DNA from: Stropharia rugosoannulata
Lineage: Eukaryota > Basidiomycota > Agaricomycetes > Agaricales > Strophariaceae
Assembly: GCA_028532985.1 (NCBI GenBank)
Contig: JANCIK010000007.1
Location: forward strand, 1,364,001 to 1,428,000
Length of the DNA: 64,000 bases
Direction of reading: 5' to 3'
Part shown: positions 12,743 through 25,607 of the stretch, in pieces
How positions within the stretch are numbered: position 1 is the first letter of the stretch
How the letters are laid out: every line of letters begins with the position of its first letter
Translations under genes and position numbers: made by a program
Notes under the pieces: generated by a model
Seen by the model: only the letters and a program-made list of their open reading frames with translations
The model's database searches: none
Told to the model about the DNA's origin: nothing

Positions 12743-14957
12743 TTAGAACATCAAGTGAATAGTGAAGACTCGGCAGGCCGCTGAACATGAATGGTACGAC
12801 CGCAAGGAGGCAATTACGACATGCATCCACCCGCTCGAAGCGTAGGATGAGTCTTTTTAGCGCATTGCCAGCTTGGTCAAAAAGATTCCCTATACAAAGG
12901 CTAATGTGAATGCATGCTGCCTGCTTGATACAGCGTCGGACAATTCGTTTTGTTGATGATATGTTGTTTATTGATCACACGTCCCAGCTCGCTTTTTAAT
13001 ACACACATCCATACCCGTGCCCCTGGACCAATTACTGGCGTCCTGGACATCGTAACATGCTGCCTTGTTGACCGACCACGCTCCGGCGATACTTACCTGG
13101 AGCTTGCCGCTGGCCGTGATAAATGTGTGTACTGCGCCGTACACATATGCACACACCTTTTTTTCGTTGCAGGTGCGACCTCTGGCTGTGTGCGCCTCGG
13201 AACAGCCGGTTTAGCCTGTGGATAATCATCTCGGGTCTTTCCCGCGTCGCTCGTGCAAGCTGACTTCGGCAACGCCGCACTGTGAAATATCGTCAGTCAG
13301 TCTTGTTGGAGAACGCCAACGTGGCGCGCTGGTTTACATAAGGAAGCGGGGGGCCGGAGAATACACCGTTTGAAAGGCTAATAAGTTACAGGACTGTCAG
13401 GCCTTGGTCAGCAAGCTTTGCTGGCGATGGATATGCAACAAGTTTCGACCGCAATCGACGTTCCTTTGCAACCCGTTTAGCAGTCTATAGCGGCGATAAA
13501 ATGCAGTCTAGTTGCACGATTTCGCTTTCTAATTCCGGGGCTATGAGTGTGTAACGTCCTGCAGCAACGCACACTGCCGTCTACGGCTTGCGCTTAGCGG
13601 GTGTATCATTTCGTGGCTGGCAGAATCACATCCGTACGTCAAGGTACGTCAATCATGGCTCAGAAGTTAGAACCTTCTGCACGGCGCACGTGTCGAGAAC
13701 AGACATAGATATTACCGCGCGCGTTTCGTGCACTAATAGGGTTAAGTCGCAAAGCACGTTCTGCGCACGAGGAAATGGTATGCCCTTTAAGCTCGTGTCG
13801 CTTGACGGCGCTGCTATTCTTGCGGCGCGAGGCGGAGATTGTTGGTCGCGACTTTTCATAAGTCGAGCGGCCCTTGCAGAAGTATCCCCGTGCCAGGTGC
13901 AGCATGGCGAAGAAGGACCGTCGCTTGTGGGCAGAAACGCTGTTTTTTGCGTGGGTTGCATGAGCCGGTGTTGCTGGAACGAAACTAAGCGGTCTCCTAC
14001 TAATCTGATAGCAATTTTTCAGCATCGCAGCGTGGCGTGCCAACAAAGTTGTGCAAACCCTGGAAATCACATTCGAGCGGGCGTGGAAAGAATAGATATG
14101 TATAAGTGCGCAGTTTAGCAAAGGGGTATGGCGATAATTGAAGTGATCGCTCAAGTGATCAGTGATGAGAGGATGAAGCGGAACCCGAGGTTGTTTTTCC
14201 CGTGCTCTAATCTCCGGAAATGTGTCGGGCACTCGCGCAGAAAACGGTGTATTCGTCTTCGTCTGGACAGTATGTCCCACCCATACACAGGCGGATCGTG
14301 ATGGAAAGCGTCAGCAATCTTAAAATGTTCCGTTGCAGTGGGTCATCGTCGTGGCTTCCTGATTGACTGGCCACAGTGCGCCCGATGTGATTATAGTTGG
14401 CACCTGCGGCTGAGCATGCGACTCGGAAACGCACATCGTTTCAGACGCCTGGCTGGTATCAAGCGTTGTCGGCTGACGACTAACAACGATATGTATGTCA
14501 AAGCTTATTTGATGTCTCTGAGTTCTCCGCGCAGGGAGTAATTGATGATTTCGCCCAGGACGCTGTTCTGGCGGCGATCTCAGATAGAGTGTTGCACAAG
14601 GAATCAGGCTGGCAATGGGAATCTGCGATACGTCCTTTTCTAAGGTACGGCTAAATTTGCCTCCTTTGCTACATACTTCTCCGCTCCGTTCAATGTAAGC
14701 GCGCCATGCACTGCAGAATGGGTTCCCTCGTGAGAGAGTCTGCAGGATCCTCCCCCTTACGTTGTGGGATCCTTAGATCTCAATCCGATACATGCCACAA
14801 CTCAATCCAAACTCAAAAATATTTCCTAGGATTACCCTTTGTTTCTTCGGTCGGACCTGCCGATTCCTCTATATGAGGTCAGGTATAAAAATGGGCCATG
14901 CTCTGCCTCAATGTCCCTCCTCCTACCAGTCTCCTTTGCGCAGCTATCTTGTATGCG
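12743..14957. other. Long non-coding upstream region of the WOPR gene
   Basis: This 2.2-kb stretch has no recognisable gene. Frames of 176 codons (plus, 13588..14118) and 206 codons (minus, 13660..14280) overlap each other antiparallel, match no family and have no splice support. An open segment 14545..14645 followed by a GT could be a stray exon but has no partner I can defend. The last part carries the promoter of the WOPR gene. Confidence 0.5.
14884..14891 (+). promoter_or_regulatory. TATA box of the WOPR gene
   Basis: A TATAAAAA sits 67 bp upstream of the chosen ATG at 14958. It lies only 7 bp before an in-frame ATG at 14898, so transcription should start after that ATG. This is the main reason for choosing 14958 as the translation start. 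Confidence 0.55.
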
Positions 14958-16261
14958 ATGCAGCACCCCACTTTGCAGAACGTTCGCATCCGATCAACTC
15001 GAGATGCCCTGCAGGTTTTCCACGGCGTCGCCACCCACCGCCTGCCGCTAATCACCAGGCGCCTGGACGCTGAAGAGCGAAGAAACATTGTGCCGGGCAA
15101 TGTGTATGTCTGGTAGGGTGCTTGTTTCCAGCCCCTGGTCCGTATTCTGATGTTTAGAGACAGGGAGGAACGTGGTGCTAACACTGAACCGACCGGGCTA
15201 GGTATGGAGCGATGGTAAGCTGTGTCGTAGCCCCAAGAAATACAACTTTGACGCTCAATTCCCGACCTCGAAGGACTGATGGCATGGGCTGGGGTCCTAG
15301 CAGTGAGTTAAACTGAATGGTCCGAAACATGTATAATTAACCTAACGATGAATGCTTTTAGGGGTTCGAGATGTGCGTTACCAACCAAAAAAACGAACTT
15401 AATTATGACAGTGATTGACGACTCTTGACTCACAGGAATTCCTGTTTTATCATCAGAAGGACGCAGACGTGACCGACGATCTTGCCAATCCCGTAACTCC
15501 GTGGGCGCAGATGATGAGGTCAGTGCACTCACTCTGCATAACTGCGCCACCCAGTGCGGTTCACACCAACTGCCTGGAGTTTGCCGCCTGCCATTTCAAT
15601 TTTTCTGCTGCGTTGAGAGCACTGAGTGACATATTTTCAACATAGAAGATCAGGCGCGCGGCTCAACAACCACAGAATCTTCTCCATCGACATGCGTCCG
15701 GTCCCCGAGGCTGAGCGGCTAATCAAACAGACATACAGCGTGCACGTTTCGTTACCTGCCGATGCAGCACGGGGCATTTGTCGGAAATGGCATCTCAGTT
15801 AGTGTTGCATTACTTTTAATTTTGGCCGGCATTTCATACTAGCCATAGCTGCTTATTTTAGCCCGCACGCGCTCGATTCGCTCGAGACGATTGACAACAT
15901 ACGAGGCGTAGGTGATGTCGTCGTCCCCGAGGGCTGGTTCCGGAGCGCCCGCATTGGCAGGAACAGACGTGATAGTCGCACCCATGGCCCCCTGGGCCAG
16001 TCCGACCTTCCAAGCCAACCGTCAACGTCGATAGCGCTAGCTGTTGGTTCTCACCACAGGCAACCCCCATCTTCTCACATGTCTATTTCGCCAGCCCCAT
16101 CGGGCTACTCGAGCCCAGCGTCCTCCCCGTCCCATAGCCTAAACTATGAATCCTCGCCTCACTCCATGAACCGCCTTGTTCCCATAGAGGTCCTAGTCCG
16201 GACGGCTGGACCCCGACGGGATCCTGCGGACGAGCTGCTGCTGCGCAAATTCTCTTCCTGA
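14958..16261 (+). CDS. WOPR-domain (Gti1/Pac2) transcriptional regulator
   Basis: Seven exons: 14958..15112, 15164..15214, 15274..15302, 15362..15372, 15436..15518, 15646..15797 and 15849..16261, giving 297 residues with all phases closed. WOPR proteins (Wor1, Ryp1, Gti1, Pac2) bind DNA directly and control morphological switching and development. The N-terminal half (WOPRa) has LQNVRIRSTRDALQVF, LPLITRRLDAEER, GNVYVWEERGAN, GLGMERWTDG and WGPSRVRDEFLFYHQ. The second half (WOPRb) follows exon 6 with RPVPEAERLIKQTYSV and RKWHLTAYF. The C-terminus from about residue 200 is Ser/Pro-rich and probably disordered, as is usual. The 3' splice site at 15848 was preferred over 15861 because it restores RKWHLTAYF. 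The gene stands alone between two long non-coding flanks. The family is certain; which paralog it is cannot be told from sequence. Confidence 0.93.
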
Positions 16262-19231
16262 TGGACGCGCGACAAGGTGCTCATCGACGCGGACGCCGTG
16301 CTGGCGCCTGCGTTCCTATTTCAAAATACACGCCTTCTTCTGTTAAGGTTTTGACATTTTTAGTCGCCGCTCTATCGACATGACGAACCAGCAGTCATGT
16401 TCTGGATGGAACTGTGCAAAAGCTTTTTCTCCCGCTGCAAATTTAGATACAGACTCAGCTCTGCTCTCATGGATGGTTGCATATTTTTTCGCGTTCCGGT
16501 TCACATGGACATTGCTATCAGATACCCTGCTTGATCACCGCTCCTCATTACACACCTTCTGCCACCAACAGATGTATTTCTACATAGAATGTTCGAAAAC
16601 TCAAATCATGCATTACTTGATTTATGTACTCTCTCTTTACTTATACGTATGCATTTTGTACTTCAAGTTTTGTACCCTTGGAGCTCTTAATGGGCTCAAT
16701 CAATAACTAGGGATACTAACCTTTGATTCCAACTGCGGCAGTGTGCGACGCCGTCGATCCTTGCCCGCTCTTGTAGCTTCATCGATTGGCTACTTGTGAT
16801 CGCTTTTATTTACTAACGAACCTTACCTTACCTTGGCAGTCATGTGAATTCAAACTAGCTAAACCTATATAGTAGCTTGTACTGGTCTGAATGAATGGTA
16901 AGTGCGACCGGGTTTGTGTGACTGTCGCTCGGCTTTGCAAAAAAGAGGGGGAACTGTCGATTAAACTATTTTGTGCCAATTAGCAAGTGCCCAGTGTTCG
17001 CAAATCTTATCACACTGGCGTTGGAAAGGCCTTCGGGCCTCTTATACCCCCTACCTACACGCCACCAGAGAACCTACGTATTTATAGCCATCTGAGTCTC
17101 CTCAGTACACAATATGCCTACTGGGGAATATTAAGCATCGATCGAATACTGAGTACTGAATTGAAATGCTAATGTGGTATCATCCGTGCGTTCGTCAATC
17201 AATTGCTATATCGATGCAGAACGCCCTGTGAAATATGGTTTTTTCCTTCACAAATCATATAGTCTGTCAATGTCTTACCAGCACTTAGCTAGTTTTACAC
17301 TCCCGAAGCTACACGCACTCCGCGGGTCCCAGGGATATGATAGGAATATGATCCCCTATCTGCCAGAGGTAACAATGAGAAAACACGAACTGGCCTTTAC
17401 TCTAGAATTGCTCTGCCTGAGGACAGGGGATAGCTGCTCTCGTAAACGTTCCTTAGCACAATGCGCTCATGATGCCTGCCGTCAAGCGCGTACCTAGATA
17501 GCCAAGAAGCGCACAAGACAATAGCGGCGGTCAGGACTCAGGAGCGCTTCCAAACGGCCGGACATTCAATATTTCAAGGGACTCTAGCGGGTGGCACCTA
17601 TGTGCTGACAGGCAGCTGCCACTGCACGGCTTCCTGCAATGCGGAGAGCGCATGCACAGCCTTCGCGGATGGTGTCAATCCGCTAGGCCAAAACCAGCAC
17701 CTAATAGCCCTTGAGATAGGCGCGTGTTGGTGCTGCGCAGACGCCCCCGTATACGTGCGTGGGTGTGGCACCGTGAATTAAATTTGGCACCGTGATGCGC
17801 ACTCGTCACTGCCTGGCGGTACATAGGATATTGACATTATGAATCCGTCAGGCTCGATCCAAAGTCGGTGCTCACCGGACTATTTTAGGTGAAGGCGTTC
17901 CACAGCTTCCAGTGCAAATCTTGGGTTAGCTACATAACGGCTTGGATTATCTGCGTGGCCACAAATCATTGTGACTCTGGGCGTGTGATGTGCTTTATGA
18001 AATAGACAAGAAAGGACTGGTTAGCAGCAAAATGCCGCACACTCGGTAGAGCGTGTCCCGCCCCGTTGATGGGCACGACAGTTTAGGGTAAGCTCTGCCA
18101 TACAACGGTACTCGGTACTCTGTTACTCTCGTACTTGGGATTTAGTATCAGATTCGGCTGAACTATCAGTGCATTCACTTATCTAGGAAGGTTTGATTGA
18201 CAGACGAAGGTTCTAAGCTTCGCAGACGGGAAGCTTTCAAGCGATTACACGCCTATTATTGAGTGTAGGCATTATCATCCTGTTCCCAAGATTGTAAAAG
18301 AGTGTCAATAGATTCATATTCTGTGAGATTATGTTCATTCACATCCACCTGATTAGATTTGTTTGCATGGTTCTATGCACATTCCATGCATATGGGTCCC
18401 TTTGAAAGTTGTGGTAAATATACACGGCGCAACGTGTTAGAGGAATCCGCAGTAATTCATCAAGCCTTTTAAGATTGCTTCGAATGCATGGAATATTCCC
18501 AGAGGTTGTTAGAGGCACTGTATAAAAGCTGCACCTCTCATGAGAGCACGGAACCGAGATACTGCAATGATGGGCAGTGTGAGTTTTACGCCGTCGAGAA
18601 GGTTAATGCATCGGTAAGGCAGTATCTAACACCTCCTTGGCGGTGTGAAAGCCAGTACAGTTATCCGCACACAGAAGGCTTGTAAGATATGAAATGTGGC
18701 CAATTGCACACACCCCGAGAAGTCCATGTATCCAGGTATTTGTGTGATTGTTGCCTGATTCAGATACCGAGGAACAGTATAAGTGGCATCCCAGAAAAAA
18801 ACAGCCAGACAAAGCATTGATTACACGTCCATATATCCGGACAGTTCGAAAGGGTTTGAAACCATATATGTTGCAACCCAAAGTAAAGCGCTGGTAGCTT
18901 GTTGGTAGCCATAGAGTTGTAACTTGCCTTGAACTTACCATACTTTGTCCCATATGTACAGGTTCAGTACCCATCATCGGCATCAATATGAGAGCTGGCA
19001 TGCTATATGGTGAGCCAAGTTGGCTATTGAAATGATGGAGTAGCCATGGGGTTCAGGAAGGAAACATAGTAGTAGATAAAGAAAAAGTTGAGGGGCTAAA
19101 CCAAAGCTAAACTTGCAAAGTAGTATTACATAATTTTTGAATAAATAAGGGATAACAAATTATGAACGTCATAGACGCAATGGATTTGCAACGAATTGGT
19201 TGTAACCATAACCTTGTCTCAACCTCCCAAG
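16262..19231. other. Long gene-free stretch (3.0 kb) downstream of the WOPR gene
   Basis: No supported gene. The longest frame is minus 18603..19001 (132 codons); it resembles no family, has no splice context and has irregular composition. Other frames (plus 16380..16706 and 17174..17497) are likewise unsupported. No tRNA, long repeat or transposase-like frame was seen. It contains the WOPR 3' UTR and the promoter of the DUF155 gene. Confidence 0.45.
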
Positions 19232-21268
19232 ATGCCTCCTCCCAATCCCAGGGAGAATTCTGGCGGCCCTGGCGAGCCCAAACCAAGGGGAGCGAACAGG
19301 TCTACCAAGGTCGCTGGGAAACTCAAGGTTCTGCCAGAGCAACCAGAGGACCTCGCAATAGGTGCCAAAGCGCCTGCGCTCATCTACACAGCGCCTAAAG
19401 ACCACGCAGAAGGCTCGGGAACCATTGGTGAGAGTGACGATGGGGACGTGGAGGAGAATGATGACTCCCAGGAGACCGACGTTGAGGTACGGGGACGCCG
19501 GAAAGCCGCTTTGGAACGCGTCGTTCGCCTCTTTGAGGCTATATTGACCATGTATTGGCCTCCCAGGTCTATAATCAAATTTCGCTTATCCCCGAAGGCA
19601 CGGCGCGCAGGGATGCCCTCCGACTGACCAAAAAGAAGGCAAAGTCTCTTCCTCGAGTAACCGCTTATGCCACGGCGAGGTAGGCCACCCCTCTGGGCTC
19701 TCAGGGATTTGAGTTGACCTTGTCTGGAAGCTCCTACCGGATGGGTGACCTCATGAAGTTCTTCCAAGCACGGCGGACCGCATATCATACAGATCCTAGA
19801 CTGATTGACGATGTGATTTATACCCCATATAAGTACGACCCCCCACCCAACGCCCACGACAACCGCCATTCTCAGGCTCCTTCTCATCCACCAGTCGGAG
19901 ATCTTCTGGGCATACCTGAGCTAGAAGAAAACGGTGAAAGTGGAAGTGACGCCACGAAGAAAAAGAAAAAGTCGAGCAAATTCGACACCACCGCAACTGA
20001 GGCAGAGATTTTCCTTTTCGACTATGGGACGGTTGTCATCTGGGGAATGACGGAATCCCAAGAAAGAAGATTTCTGTCTTCTTTGTACGTGGTTTCATCT
20101 TGCATGGATATTCGGAAATTGAGCTTTTAATATTACTCACTTCGAACAGGAAACGTTTCGAAATCGAAAAGCTAGGTGAGTGTTGAAATATGTTCAGCCC
20201 CGCAAATGCCTCACGTGTAACCACACACAGCACCCGACGATGTTGAAATGGAGGATCTAAATTACTACTATGCGAATTATAGTCGGTGCGTCTCTTCGAT
20301 CACCACAACGTGGGCATATGTCTGATGCTGAAATAGAATCTACAACGATGTAATTACATTGCGGAAGGGGTCAAGCTACATGTAGGCCGCTCCAGCCCCG
20401 AAGCATCGAACAACAACTAAAAGAATGTATGACAGGACAAAGCTTTCACTATCCCATGCGCTTTCCCAGTCAGTAAAGATATCACTGGTACGATCTCAAC
20501 ATGCCAACACTGCATGTATTTAGAGCAGCTTCTAATTCGCCCTTAGTTCGAGGAACTCATCTCGTCAAAGATTGAAGAAACCAAGGACATTCCAGAAGTC
20601 ATCAGTGAGACTGGGAAAATCGGGATGCCACACAAAGGTTTGCTGCGTTGCCAGATGTGCTATATTTTTCTATTGAACACACCGCCCGACTAGATATTAT
20701 GCAGAAGATTGGCCAGCTCTTTCTTCTTCGCACCAACATCAACTCCGTTGGCTCAGTCCTTGACTCCCCCGTACGTAAATTACTAATTCGCCTGACATTC
20801 CTACATTTAACCATGCCGTATCCGGTCCGCAGGAGGTTTTTTGGGTAAGCACAGCATATTCTGCCCATTAGATGCTGGAATGCTTACAACCATGTCGTTA
20901 ACTCGTGGATACATATCAGAGCTATCCCGATCTCCAGCCGCTGTATGATGCTGCGCGAAGTTACCTAGAAATACCACAACGAATCAATTTGCTCAATACA
21001 CGCGTCGAAGTACGTGTCCATGGTCTTACCCAACTGTTTATGGAAATTCATGCTTCTCCAGGTATTGCAAGACATGCTGCAACTTCTGAAAGAGTCCGTG
21101 TCGAGCAAACATGCCGAACGGCTTGAGCAAATCGTTATCTTCCTAATAGGAATTGAAATTGGTGCGCATTCCCCGAAATGTGATTCACATAACCTGATAT
21201 TCAAACCTCGCACGCCCGCAGTCCTTGGTATAATCACAATTCTTGTCGATCTTATGGCTGCAGGGTAA
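19232..21268 (+). CDS. RMD1: RMD1-family protein (DUF155)
   Basis: Thirteen exons: 19232..19486, 19567..19679, 19731..20084, 20150..20175, 20231..20285, 20337..20381, 20436..20487, 20547..20637, 20694..20770, 20833..20844, 20920..21009, 21062..21161 and 21222..21268, giving 438 residues. The N-terminus (about 120 residues) is polar and acidic. The DUF155 core follows: YNQISLIPEG, RVTAYATASSYRM, IFLFDYGTVVIWGM, LNYYYANYSRIYNDVITL, KLSLSHALSQSVKIS, MQKIGQLFLLRTNIN and LYDAARSYLEIPQRI. The C-terminus has a predicted membrane helix (IIGIVLGIITILVDL-like), placed as in yeast Rmd1/Rmd8/Sif2 and animal RMND1. RMND1 supports mitochondrial translation; yeast Rmd1 was found in a sporulation screen and its molecular role is unclear. 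All phases close, including a 12-nt exon. It converges on SEC5-A. Confidence 0.9.
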
Positions 21269-21826
21269 GAGACGCCGCTGCAGGCAAGCCATGGTACCTG
21301 CAAATACTTGTTCCGCAAACTCACGTCGCGGTTCACGGCCATGTACGATTATCATGTTTACGTAGACAAGGGATGTTTGGATTAGCCGTTCTCCATATAC
21401 CATGTAATGCGTTGCCATTAGTATTAACCGCTCAGCGCGCGCTGCTGTGTCTCTCCATCATACATGCATGCTCATGTATGACACGAGGGTGGCAATTTAT
21501 AGATATGCCAGGATTAAATATATATTCCCTGAACTCTATAAATAGGGACACATGCAAAAATAGCGTATTCCTTTTAGTACAGGGCGCAGAAATTTGCCTC
21601 CGTCGGCCCTGCCGGCGGATATATCCATCCTCCCATCTGCCCATGTGTAGGAAAACTGAGCACCTGTGCGTGACGTTTGCATAATATCGCACGTTCATAA
21701 TTTTACGCGAGGTAGGGAAGGATAAGTTTCAGGCGGTGTGCGACTGAATGTGTGTAAAGCTACATACTTACACTATGTATAATACATATGTAACGTGGGT
21801 GATATATTGCACTACAGTTTCCAACA
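21269..21826. other. Convergent intergenic region between RMD1 and SEC5-A
   Basis: Both genes end here, so only 3' UTRs and transcription ends are expected. Short frames are unsupported. A small imperfect palindrome (CATACATG...CATGTATG, about 21460-21481) is the only structure noticed. Confidence 0.4.
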
Positions 21827-24800
21827 TCATATCCTTTCGCCTTGCGGCGGCGCGTGCGGGGCGGCGTCTGTCTTATCTCGGTTCCGGGCCCCCGAAGTCC
21901 CGCTTCGCTGCGTCGACGACGTAGACGTCTTTGTCTGCCTGAAACACAGAAATTCTATCCCAGTTGCTCTGCGCGTCTCGGCAAGAATCTTTTTCACGCC
22001 GTCCAGGTTCGCCTGCAGATTTTCGTCCCCAGATCTGCGCGAATATGCCTGCGAGATCCGGTTGTACAGTTCAGATAGCGTCTTTGCTGCCGCAGGCGTC
22101 ACGTAGCGGCCCAGCGACTGGTGCATGAACTCTATCTCCAGCGTGGCCTGTAGGAAGATGGGAAAGAAGAAGAAAGAAGTACGAAGAATAGAGTTTCAGC
22201 ATCGGGTAGATAAAGTTGTACACCCCCCGCCTGTGGGGGAGGAGGCGTATGACCAAGACAAGTGACAGACGTACTCGAAGCATTCCGCCGATCCCAAAGC
22301 GTTTCACTTGTCGGAAACATCGGAGAGCCTCGCTTGCAAGCTCCTCAACGAGGGAATTTAAAGCTCGATCCAGCAGTGGTTCCGCGACGCTGCATACTTG
22401 CGCATGAACGCCAACAAGGGTCATCAACGTCTCATACATATAAGGTCTAATATCTGTAGCAGCATCCATGTGCATATCTATCAGCGACTGCCGATGAAGA
22501 GAAGGCAACGAAAAGAACAAGATATGCACGGACCTGTGGGCTGTGGCGTGTCGTACCAGTCGATCTGGCCATCCAGAATCCCCCCGCGAATTAGCGCCGC
22601 AAGTTTGTCACTCTTTGTCCTCAGGTACCCTTGGAACAGCGTCTTGTCAAGTTCCGCAACAACCGTGGATAGCGTCTGCAACAGAAATAACAAGAAGCGC
22701 GAATAACAAAGCGTCAGCTCGCCTCCCCTCCAACAAGCAAAATCGCTCAAAGGTATATTACTTGCCTTTCTATCTTCCGACAGCGTCACACCAAACGCCG
22801 ACTCCAGTTGCGTGAGCATACTGGGAATGACTACTTTGGATAAATGGCCGAAATTTGCAATCACTAGGAGCAAGCGTGTATCCTAAAGGAAAAAGACAAG
22901 GATTGTCGTTTCATGAGTATAAATGAATATCATTTGGCGAATGCAAGTGCGCCAAGATACGTACACCGTCTTTGAGATCGACGAGCTCCAATGGGTTCAA
23001 ACCTTCCGCAGCGTGGTTGGCGAGATCCTGGAACTGTACATTCGCCACCGGCGATTCATCGGAAGCTAGTAGGACCATCCCGTCAAGTAACGAGTACAGC
23101 GCGTCCAAAAATGCTTTCGTGATTTTAGACACGAATATAGCCGGAATGGGGTTCTGTTTCGTTGGTCTGGATAAAGAGGACGAGGGCTCGACGCCACCGG
23201 CAAGCTTGAATGCGATGGTTGTCATATGACGCTGGTACATTTCTATTTGCGCGAGATAATGGGTGGTGAATGGCTCAGCAGGACTAGAGACCCATCTTTC
23301 CACGTAGTAAAAAAAGCCAGCATCTTCGAAGAAGAAAAATAGAGCGATTTAGCAACAACGATTAGGAGGACAACAAAAAAAAGCTCCAACCTCTTAGCCA
23401 GTTCTGTATTAGTATATCTTCAAAGCGCCACTTCACACTATCCAGCAGACTCTTTAGTCCATTGTCCGAGGAGATTTCCATTGAATTTAGCTCGGTGACA
23501 GTCTCCTGGACATCAGTCAGAATCTTCAATAGATAATACCCCGTACATAACGAGTGGGAGTTCTCAGGGAGGTATCTGGGCGGCGCGCTGTGAGAGCCGG
23601 GAAGCGACATAACAGCGACATCGGATAAGCTGAAGAACTGAGAAACTAGGGAAATGTAAAGTTTGAGGATATCCTGCGCCATGGTTCGGCATTGGGTTGC
23701 GCTTCTTCGGGTTCCGCCTGTCGAGGTGTTTGCGGACTGTGTAGCACAAAAAGTTACTCAGCTCGCACCCCTATACGGCCTTCACATGCATATTAAGGAA
23801 AAGAACCTTTTTGAGTTTCCCGTCCATGAAACTTTTTGAAATCTTCCAGAAAGTCGGCAGGGACCCCATCATCGTCTCCGATACATTCTTTATCATCTCA
23901 TGAATAGCTTGCCATACTGGTTCTCCGGGTGAGGACGCTGCAAATGGGTGAAGACAATAGAGTGTGGCGCGGGCATGAGCGGGCGATCAATCAGCTTAGG
24001 AGGGGATACTGACCAATCACGGCTTCGGTCTTCTGTACCTCTAAGTCATCTATGGCAGTGCGCAGCTGCTTTTGCAACGACTCCTCGAGACTCCCCGAGT
24101 CCGTGGAATCGTTTCTGGTTTTCTGCAGGCTGACTGTTTGGATGTTAGTCGGCAAATTAGGATGGGAAAACACTTTTTGCAGCGGTACCTTCAATTGCGG
24201 TAACGGAAGTCCGATAAGCCTTGTTCATACGATCAAGGATATTCTTGTGGTGACTATCAAAGTACATCCACACAGGATCATCGTTGGATTGCAGCTCCAC
24301 TAGCACCCTAGAATTTTATCAGATTTAAAGGCCGTCAGACCCATCGGGAAAAGACTACCCACTCGATGGTCTTTTCTTGTTCTTCCACGCTCCGGGTAGG
24401 ATCTTGCAGTTGTGAGATGAGTATATTCCGCATCTCACCCATAGATTTCTCGACCGCGTTCCAAACCTTGTCCAGGACACGCCGCTGCTGTTGTTCGGCG
24501 ACTCCGGCGTCAATATTATCGCTTGCATTTCCAACCGGAAGCAATTGGCCTGGGCGATTTTCTAGGAGATATTTTCCCTTCTTGTAATCCCGCAGTGCCA
24601 TTTCGTAGCGACCCTAGCATTAAATATGAGAAAGTGCACGACGTCGGTAAAGATAAGCGCGGCGGATCCTTGACGCACCGCTTCAATGGATTCCAAAATA
24701 AAGTTGGGCAGATTGAAGAAGAACTTTGATCGCTCGAATACACTGAGAGTCGTCCGGAGCTTCTGCGCTTTCTCAGCGTTCTCAAGCACAGGTAAGAATA

Positions 24801-25607
24801 CCTGGTTCGCCTTTTGAGCAGCACCTAGAATTAGATTCCACAATGTGAGGAAAGAGGTCGCCGAATAAGTTGGACAGGCGAACTTTTAACGTGGTTGCGG
24901 AGAGGGCGTGAAGCATATTCCGTTTCAGGATCCAGGATGCCTTCCTTCATCTCAGAGTACAGCGCTGGGTTCCCAGGTCATATCAGCTTGTTCGGATTCT
25001 AACCCGGCTGGAATTCAAGCTTACCATCCGTTGATGACTTCACCGCGACGAAACGGTTGAAGTTATCCTCCACCAAGATGCGCAGCGCCTCTGAGCGGGC
25101 CTCGATCGAGTTCTGGAGGAACGCGATGCCTCGCGCTAGATCCTGGTACGTCGCGTTCGGGTGAACCGTCGACAAGAAAGCTTTGGGATCGAAAGACTTG
25201 GAGGTGATGGAACAAGCCGCCTCTGGGTGTAGCGCACGAGATTCGTGTCAGTCAGATACGACGAACCCAGTGGGTGGAACAGGCCATACTGGCTTCCATT
25301 TCCATGTCCTTCAACCTAAGCGCATATATTAGTTCCCAGCTCCCAGGGGTGGAAGATAGACCTACCTGACGTTACTTCCCAAGCCCAGAGGATCTCCTTC
25401 TGAGTCCCCCGCATTAGTAGGACTGAGTAGAGCGCCAGCTGCAGCCTCATCGAACTCGTGGTCGACCTCCTCCCAGTTGCTATAGCACTCCAGTCATTGA
25501 GGATGAGGCAGTCACATCGGGCGCGTCACCTACGAAGGCATCATAGTTCCGAGCTTGTATGTCTGCAGCAGTGTCGCCTCGTCGACATTGAAGTTGAGTC
25601 TTGTCAT
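21827..25607 (-). CDS. SEC5: Exocyst complex subunit Sec5, copy A
   Basis: Sixteen exons on the minus strand: 25607..25534, 25479..25366, 25315..25290, 25222..25025, 24964..24884, 24824..24679, 24613..24363, 24307..24189, 24133..24014, 23937..23807, 23736..23391, 23323..22965, 22882..22766, 22675..22534, 22453..22275 and 22147..21827. They sum to 2724 nt (907 residues) with no frame break. Sec5 is part of the octameric exocyst that tethers secretory vesicles at the plasma membrane. Family landmarks are [91 protein letters not shown] and [12 protein letters not shown]. The C-terminal half is the usual helical rod and less conserved. The intron between exons 13 and 14 starts with GC. A second full copy lies at 42031..45639 on the other strand. 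This copy keeps the more standard N-terminal motifs, so it may be the conserved one; that is inference. Confidence 0.95.

Noticed and set aside
13588..14280. Overlapping antiparallel open frames of 176 and 206 codons
   Set aside because: They lie on opposite strands over the same bases, match no family, show no splice partners and have compositions typical of chance frames in GC-richer DNA.
14898..14957. Upstream ATG at 14898 as start of the WOPR protein
   Set aside because: It lies only 7 bp after a TATAAAAA box, so it should be outside the transcript; the ATG at 14958 begins directly before the conserved domain.
15798..15861. Acceptor at 15861 for the last WOPR intron
   Set aside because: It breaks the phase with the donor at 15797; the acceptor at 15848 keeps phase and restores the family motif RKWHLTAYF.
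18603..19001. 132-codon minus-strand frame
   Set aside because: No recognisable motif or splice context; cysteine- and histidine-rich scatter without pattern. Insufficient to call a gene.
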